Assembly (NCBI GenBank): GCA_035578175.1
Contig: JAQMRL010000022.1
Location: 4,943,501 to 5,007,500, forward strand
From: Catonia carolina
Taxonomy: Eukaryota; Arthropoda; Insecta; Hemiptera; Achilidae
DNA length: 64,000 bases
Reading direction: 5' to 3'
Shown here: positions 59,801-64,000 of the stretch, piece by piece
How the letters are laid out: the number at the start of each line of letters is the position of its first letter
Numbering within the stretch: the first letter of the stretch is position 1
Notes under the pieces: generated by a model
Database searches by the model: none
Seen by the model: only the letters and a program-made list of their open reading frames with translations
Told to the model about the DNA's origin: nothing
Program-made: the position numbers and the translations under genes

Positions 59801-62033
59801 AACTGTCGTTAGTAAAAGTTGACAGAGACATGTGACCTTGTTCGATGTAGTCTTTCATGAAGGCATGATATTCTATCTTCATGTCTTGATTGGCTTTAAG
59901 TCGTCTTTCTAAAGATGAGAAGCGTTTTTCGCAGACAGGTAGTGAATCTCCGAGAGTGGAAGGATCTTCTTTAAACGGCAGCGAAACAGAATAGCGACCA
60001 GTCGGTAGTCTCTGGTGGGTGTCGATGAAATGTTTTTCACATATCTCGTCTCCTTTGTCCAAAAAAGTGGGTTGCGGGATTTCTTCTAGACTCCAAAATT
60101 TCTTCATTAAATCATCCAGTGAAGTCTCAGTAGTAGACATGTAGACTTGATTTTCAGAACGATTACTGTGCGAATGATCCGATACAGTTCTTCCCATAAG
60201 AATGTAACCGAAAAGCGTATCTAAAGCGACTGGAGTCCCGGGAGGTCCCGTTATTTTATGTGATTTTATTATACGCGAAAATATTTCCGATCCCAACAGA
60301 ATGTCTATCTGACTGGGAATATTACACGTATCATCAGCTAGCTGAATATTTTTTAAGTGCGATAATGACTCCAATGAAAAACATCGGCTGGGTAAACTAT
60401 CAGTTATTTTATCTATAACAAAAGCGTCTAATTTAAGTACCCTTTGCGTATCAAAGCGGGAGGCGATAGAAAGTGATGCGTTAAATTTAAGAGGACGAGT
60501 GCTAAGTCCAATTCCCTGAACCGCTGAATTTACTCGTGATACCTTTAACCCCAGCTTGCGTTGAAATTCGGCAGTAATAAAATTTGATTGGCTGGCGTTG
60601 TCAAGAAGCACACGAGCTTCATGAGCGCGGTTCATCGTATCAAAAATGAGAATTTTTGCAGTTGATAATAGAACTATCGATTCTGGCGGAGTATTTTGAG
60701 AAGTCATGCTAACTGACGATGTTGAGCAGTGCGCGAGCGAAGAATCAAATGAGGTAACTTGTTTCGAAGTGTCAACAGAAGGAGTCCGAGTATCCGATTT
60801 ACTTGCGTTCAGTTCCTCAGTTTTCGTCACAGAAGGTTGACTGTCACGATGCAAGGTAGAGTGGTGTCGTTTGTTGCAGAAAATGCAGGTCTTAAAACTC
60901 TTACAGTTCTTAGTAGTATGCTGAGATGACAAACAATTCACGCACAAATGTTTTGTTTTTACAGCCGAAAATCGGTCAGCGGATGATAACCGTTTAAATT
61001 CAGGACATTTAAAAACTTGATGCAATTCATTGCAAATTGCACATTTTGGGGGTTGATAATTATTATTCTTACTCGTCAAAAAAGTATGAGTAGGTTTACT
61101 TTTGTTAATTTTATCTTTAATTTGAGAATTCTCGAGTTTATTAAATTTTGAACTACGAAAAAGAATTTTTTCGTTTTCTTTTGTAAAAGTTAAAAGTTGA
61201 TCGAACGTAGGGATATCATCCTTCCTACAATGCATTTCAAAATAGCGCACAGTTTCTGGATTTAACTTTGAGAGGGCTATTTGCAAAATAATAAAATCGG
61301 CTAAGTTACCGACATTAATAGCCTTAAGAGCATCAACGGATGCTACAAAAGAATGCAAAAAGTTTTCTAATCCTTGAGCAGATTGACAAGTAAGAGGTTT
61401 AAACTCTAAAATTTTATTTAAATAAAAAGACGCTAAATTTCTTTTATCTTGATATTTATCTACAAGATTTTTCCATAAAATAGCATAATTTTCAGCGGTA
61501 GGCGGAATTCCGGAAGTTACTGCTAATGCTTTTTTACTTAGTTTACCTACTAGGTATCTAACCTTATCGGAATCGGATAAGTTAATATTTTCGTGAATAT
61601 TACTTTTAAAACTTTCAAAAAATATAGGCCATTCCGAAAGTTCGCCCGAAAATCCGGGTAGTTCTAAAATAGGCAACTTAATTTTAGGCTTAATTTCAGT
61701 AACTTGTTTACTTTTTTGTTCACTGTTGTTAATTTCTAATTTAAGCGAATTTTCTGCGGTTATAATAGCACAATATAAATCTTCTAAAGCATCAACTGCT
61801 TGAAAACTAGGTTCAGTGTTATCATCTATTTTTAATGACAATTCATTTATTTCATCCATAATTAAACGAAATTCATTTCGGGTTTCTTTAATAGTTAAAC
61901 ATTTTTTTATGAATAAATCTTTACAAGCGGGTATATCCAGCTTTAGGCTGGCATCATACGTTTGCTGAACTCTTTGGTAGAGATGGTTTTTCTTAGCTTC
62001 TAATACCCTTAACCTTTTTTGATCAGTTGCCAT
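56847..62033 (-). CDS. BEL/Pao Gag-Pol polyprotein
   Basis: I choose the ATG at 62,033 (MATDQKRL); the frame is open 23 codons further upstream, but that segment is a low-complexity read-through of leader. Residues below count from the upstream-most Met. Gag: LELPGFSGELSEWP (about 146-159, BEL-type Gag domain), then zinc knuckles near 354-366, 387-400 and 406-418. Protease: VLLDNASQSNF (about 498-508), where BEL proteases usually have D-S-G/D-S-A. RT: TADVKQMYRQI (about 830) and the catalytic YMDD (908-911). RNase H: GFCDASEKGYG (about 1081), FSDS (about 1157). Integrase: H-H-C-C zinc finger (about 1382-1422), then D in GVDYAGPF (1454), D in YSDCGTNF (1520) and E in GGLWESN (1575), and the BEL-specific C-terminal domain. 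All catalytic residues appear present. Confidence 0.95.
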   Translation of the reverse strand: MATDQKRLRVLEAKKNHLYQRVQQTYDASLKLDIPACKDLFIKKCLTIKETRNEFRLIMDEINELSLKIDDNTEPSFQAVDALEDLYCAIITAENSLKLEINNSEQKSKQVTEIKPKIKLPILELPGFSGELSEWPIFFESFKSNIHENINLSDSDKVRYLVGKLSKKALAVTSGIPPTAENYAILWKNLVDKYQDKRNLASFYLNKILEFKPLTCQSAQGLENFLHSFVASVDALKAINVGNLADFIILQIALSKLNPETVRYFEMHCRKDDIPTFDQLLTFTKENEKILFRSSKFNKLENSQIKDKINKSKPTHTFLTSKNNNYQPPKCAICNELHQVFKCPEFKRLSSADRFSAVKTKHLCVNCLSSQHTTKNCKSFKTCIFCNKRHHSTLHRDSQPSVTKTEELNASKSDTRTPSVDTSKQVTSFDSSLAHCSTSSVSMTSQNTPPESIVLLSTAKILIFDTMNRAHEARVLLDNASQSNFITAEFQRKLGLKVSRVNSAVQGIGLSTRPLKFNASLSIASRFDTQRVLKLDAFVIDKITDSLPSRCFSLESLSHLKNIQLADDTCNIPSQIDILLGSEIFSRIIKSHKITGPPGTPVALDTLFGYILMGRTVSDHSHSNRSENQVYMSTTETSLDDLMKKFWSLEEIPQPTFLDKGDEICEKHFIDTHQRLPTGRYSVSLPFKEDPSTLGDSLPVCEKRFSSLERRLKANQDMKIEYHAFMKDYIEQGHMSLSTFTNDSYYLPHHCVIKPDSATTRLRVVFDASAKASNNRSLNDLLYTGPKLHCDLIEILVRFRLYPIAVTADVKQMYRQIEVNSEHRKFQKILWRFSPDEELRAWTLNTVTFGVKPAPFLAIRVTRQLGVDEATKYPEAVAAINNSIYMDDLVTSIKNLQEAQTLYHHLRKLFKAGGFELIKWSSNSSDLVSVIPIEDQLLNSKNFQNDDTRKILGLQWIASSDCFSFKICSENKICTKRNILSSIARIFDPLGFLAPATLLAKCLIKTLWSLKIDWDESPPKQIVETWTNFQSQLPVLLKLKISRHVAISEGHTADLIGFCDASEKGYGAVVYIRAQQPDNTFKINLLCAKSRVAPMKINTIPRLELCSAVMLARLISFVSKACEIQFKFKNIFAFSDSMIVLQWINSPASRWKTFVANRVSYIQENLQSSAWFHINGEQNPADCLSRGLLPNNLVDHQLWFRGPSWLEEDYSLWPKYPISSSKEFVDEQRVLIATESADYPLRDLIDKCSSYNKLLRATVYVLRFLKRLPCVDGLISASDLAAAELLIVREVQKEHFASEIQSLIEGKGCSSEIRKLNPFLSEGVLRVGGRLINSEISYEQKHPILLPKRDNFTNLIINHCHQRHFHTGPTLVLSLLRQKYWILGGRSIIRNLIRSCNICFKLRPKPVFPLMGSLPSARVKPSKAFLHTGVDYAGPFWVSWTRRRGARPQKAYLCLFICLTVKAVHLELASDLSTQTFLSAFKRFISRRGPCKTLYSDCGTNFIGARTQLKEVYELIKSDAYVHELGSELAENQIEWKLNPPYAPHFGGLWESNVKSVKSHLYRVIGQQILTFEELSTVFSQIEAILNSRPLYCLSSDPSDPSALTPAHFLVQQPLQGLPTCNLLDEPLNHLTRYQLLDRLIQEFWKRWNVEYLHNLQVRQKWNSPAKPVEAGLIVIIKTDNCPPLQWPLGVIQEVISGPDGIIRVVKVRTRTGVITRSVTKICPLPTQ

Positions 62034-62728
62034 ATTTTTTTTTTTATTTTTTTTTTTAAATATAAGAAATGAACCAAATAACAGGGTTATAAATGCAAAC
62101 AAGTAGCACGGAAATTGCGTAACTTAATTAAAGAATAATTTCTTTAAATTAAGTTATAATAATTAAAAATAATTTAAGGATTAAAGAATTTATTCATGAA
62201 GATAATCAAATTGAAATAATAAAATTATAATTATTGTGTTTATCGAAATTTAAATTTAAATGTTAAGTTTGTAGATAAGCCGATAACGAAATAACAAAAT
62301 TTGTAGGAATAGGTAGCAGATAACCTAAAGCGAATAACAAGTTTTATGCAGGTTAAAACTCGACACAGCATACAAGAATTGTAATGCGTATATAATTACA
62401 ATACAACAATAACAATATACATAATAACAATATAACAATATATATAATTGAAAACGTAATTAAAGTTTTCCGACTTCTTAAAAAAATGAACAGTTATGAA
62501 TTTTATGCAAAGCGCAAATTTAACAAATATGCGTATAGCGTGCAATAGCGAATAGCGTATTTTTAACAAATTAATGTTATTTACATTTACATTAACATAG
62601 CGATTTAACGTGAATTCAGTTGACATCAAATAAAACACAATGTAAAGGTATATCCTCGCGAAGGAAAACCAATGGTCTTTTCGAAGCTATCCGCCCGAAA
62701 GTTAATAATGTGCTTCTGGAAGATATCA
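62034..62728 (-). other. BEL/Pao untranslated leader
   Basis: About 0.7 kb of AT-rich sequence between primer-binding site and Gag start, the region expected to hold packaging signals. It ends in A-rich sequence just before the ATG. Confidence 0.7.
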
Positions 62729-62744
62729 GGTCCGGAGGTTACCA
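62729..62744 (-). promoter_or_regulatory. Putative primer-binding site
   Basis: TGGTAACCTCCGGACC in element sense starts one base after the 5' LTR and begins with TGG, complementary to a tRNA CCA end. I could not assign the tRNA from memory. Confidence 0.65.
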
Positions 62745-62745
62745 A

Positions 62746-63112
62746 TGATTGCGGTTGTATTTTATTTGATAGAGCGACAGTGGACTGTAGTGCGGTAACA
62801 TAAATTAATTATAATATATGCGAAGTAAAATTTAATACAAATCTTGACTTACCCCTTTTTCCAAGACAAGGAAAAAAATAAAGTAAAAGGAATACCACCT
62901 GCGCAGGGATAAGGTACAAGGTTTCCAAATTGCGGTGTTCCGAACTCCCGTGTTATAAAAACAGCGGTCATATGCGGTTAACGAGACAGCGGTAACAAAA
63001 GGCGACGCGCACTGTACGATGGTCACTCATCGACTGTGTCGAGTTATCTGCTACCTATATTTACTACCGATAGCGGCGATAACAAAAATAATTTAATTAT
63101 CGGGCCTAAACA
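62746..63112 (-). repeat. BEL/Pao 5' LTR
   Basis: Same 367-bp sequence as the LTR at 56115-56481, with no difference that I could find. Confidence 0.95.
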
Positions 63113-63117
63113 ATGAG
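63113..63117. repeat. Target-site duplication ATGAG (right)
   Basis: Matches 56110-56114. Confidence 0.9.
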
Positions 63118-63351
63118 CTATTTTTTTAATAAAAATGTAGAGGCTATAACTTTTAATAAAACTTTGTTAGGTTTATACCAAGTTCCCAATATGAAACATC
63201 GCGTCGTTTCAAGATAATGATAGCTTCGTCGTGATTCTTAATTTACCTTAACCTCAACTTTGGAAACTTACATCTAATATAATGATCACGATTAAAGAAA
63301 TATGGAATTTATAGGTCTGCGCCAGGGTTGCTCTAGTTTAGGAGTGTTGGG

Positions 63352-63745
63352 AGTTGTTTAGATCATCAGCCGAAAGGCTGGTTTGAATCATTAAAGGCTT
63401 TACTAGGTAAAAAGAGGAGTTAGGTGGTTCACCAATGCCTCTCCACTGCCTGGAAAAGTATGATTCTTAACATGCCCGATCCTTGAAAAGCAACTACTTT
63501 CCACTGTGCAAATGACACCTTCACTTTATTCGTCACCAGAGTCTGGCTGTATCATTAAACTCTTTACTCTCAGAAGAGATAACTGTGACTAGTATCTTTT
63601 ACACCTTTACATCTTCTGTTCTTAAATGCTTTAGTCTTATTATTTGCTAACTATGTGATTAAAAACAGAAATATTTTTGTAGCCCTGGAACTAGGAGATC
63701 AACTGCAAACAATTTTTCATTCCACTTGACTGTTATGGGCATAGT
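63352..63745 (-). repeat. F1 dispersed repeat, copy G with candidate 8-bp duplication
   Basis: Full-length minus-oriented copy. GTGTTGGG lies directly on both sides (63344-63351 and 63746-63753), which would set the ends at ACTATGCCCATAAC and GATCTAAACAACT in element sense. The internal frame is degraded. Confidence 0.75.
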
Positions 63746-63753
63746 GTGTTGGG

Positions 63754-64000
63754 TAGGAATAGTACCTGTTTAGCCCTAGTAGGGAGCAGCTAAGAAAGAG
63801 GTCAGTCTAATAAGACTAATAAGTATTGCTAAAAATATCCAGGCACAAAATATATTTTAAATCTGCTCCAGATTCATCTTCTTGTACAGGAGATCTAGAA
63901 CGGAACGTAAAATAGTAACATGGTAAGCCAAAGAGTGAAGTGCATTCGTACTAAGAGCTTAAGGATAGAACGAGGATAAAAACAAGTGAAATTATGGGTG
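63754..64000. other. Window end, nothing recognised
   Basis: Unique-looking sequence with no supportable feature. Confidence 0.4.

Larger units (their letters stand above)
56115..63112 (-). mobile_element. Complete BEL/Pao LTR retrotransposon, 6,998 bp
   Basis: Two 367-bp LTRs (56115-56481 and 62746-63112), identical as far as I can read, begin TG and end CA in element sense. They enclose a primer-binding site, a leader of about 0.7 kb, one uninterrupted Gag-Pol frame and a polypurine tract, and are bordered by a perfect ATGAG duplication. No env-like frame lies between Pol and the 3' LTR. Identical LTRs and an intact frame indicate a very recent insertion. Confidence 0.95.

Overview
The window is eukaryotic and almost certainly from an insect. 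It is AT-rich and intron-scale, and it is packed with insect-type transposable elements (Jockey-like and RTE-like LINEs, BEL/Pao, mariner, piggyBac, hAT, tRNA-derived SINEs). Purine-triplet LINE tails and a transposase relic resembling a family common in aphids make Hemiptera my best guess (inference, low to moderate confidence). I found no convincing host gene, exon, tRNA or rRNA gene: every coding stretch I can support belongs to a mobile element or its remains.

Left part (1-20,000). A LINE 3' end lies at the window edge. It is followed by a pogo/Tigger-like element with TA duplications (275-1527) that carries a copy of an unclassified ~390-bp repeat (called F1 here). A dead mariner (4794-5680) has two foldback insertions. 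A Jockey-like RT relic sits at 8396-8623. A nearly complete GC-rich Jockey-like LINE (about 10,240-15,110) has ORF1 and ORF2 overlapping as TAATG and one frameshift in the RT. A 5'-truncated RTE-like LINE (16,028-17,278, minus) and a hAT-type MITE with a perfect 8-bp duplication (19,513-20,033) follow.

Middle part (20,000-48,000). It contains dispersed repeat family R2, a GC island, two copies of a tRNA-derived SINE, and a probable solo LTR (23,168-23,805) carrying a near-consensus histone-mRNA-type 3' stem-loop. Further right are an RNase H LINE relic and an old RTE-like LINE (27,720-29,965, minus) split by a 1-kb TIR transposon that holds a transposase relic. Several F1 copies occur here. 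A LINE with a 13-bp target-site duplication (39,787-43,212, minus) is itself interrupted by an 802-bp piggyBac derivative with TTAA ends.

Right part (48,000-64,000). Two copies of a second Jockey-like family abut 5'-to-5' as a large inverted repeat (48,675-53,093). More F1 copies follow, then a complete BEL/Pao LTR retrotransposon (56,115-63,112, minus). Its two 367-bp LTRs are identical as read, it has a perfect 5-bp ATGAG duplication, and it carries an uninterrupted Gag-Pol frame; it is the youngest and most probably active element here.

The nesting (F1 in pogo-like, piggyBac in LINE, TIR transposon in LINE) gives a relative chronology for this repeat-rich intergenic or intronic region.
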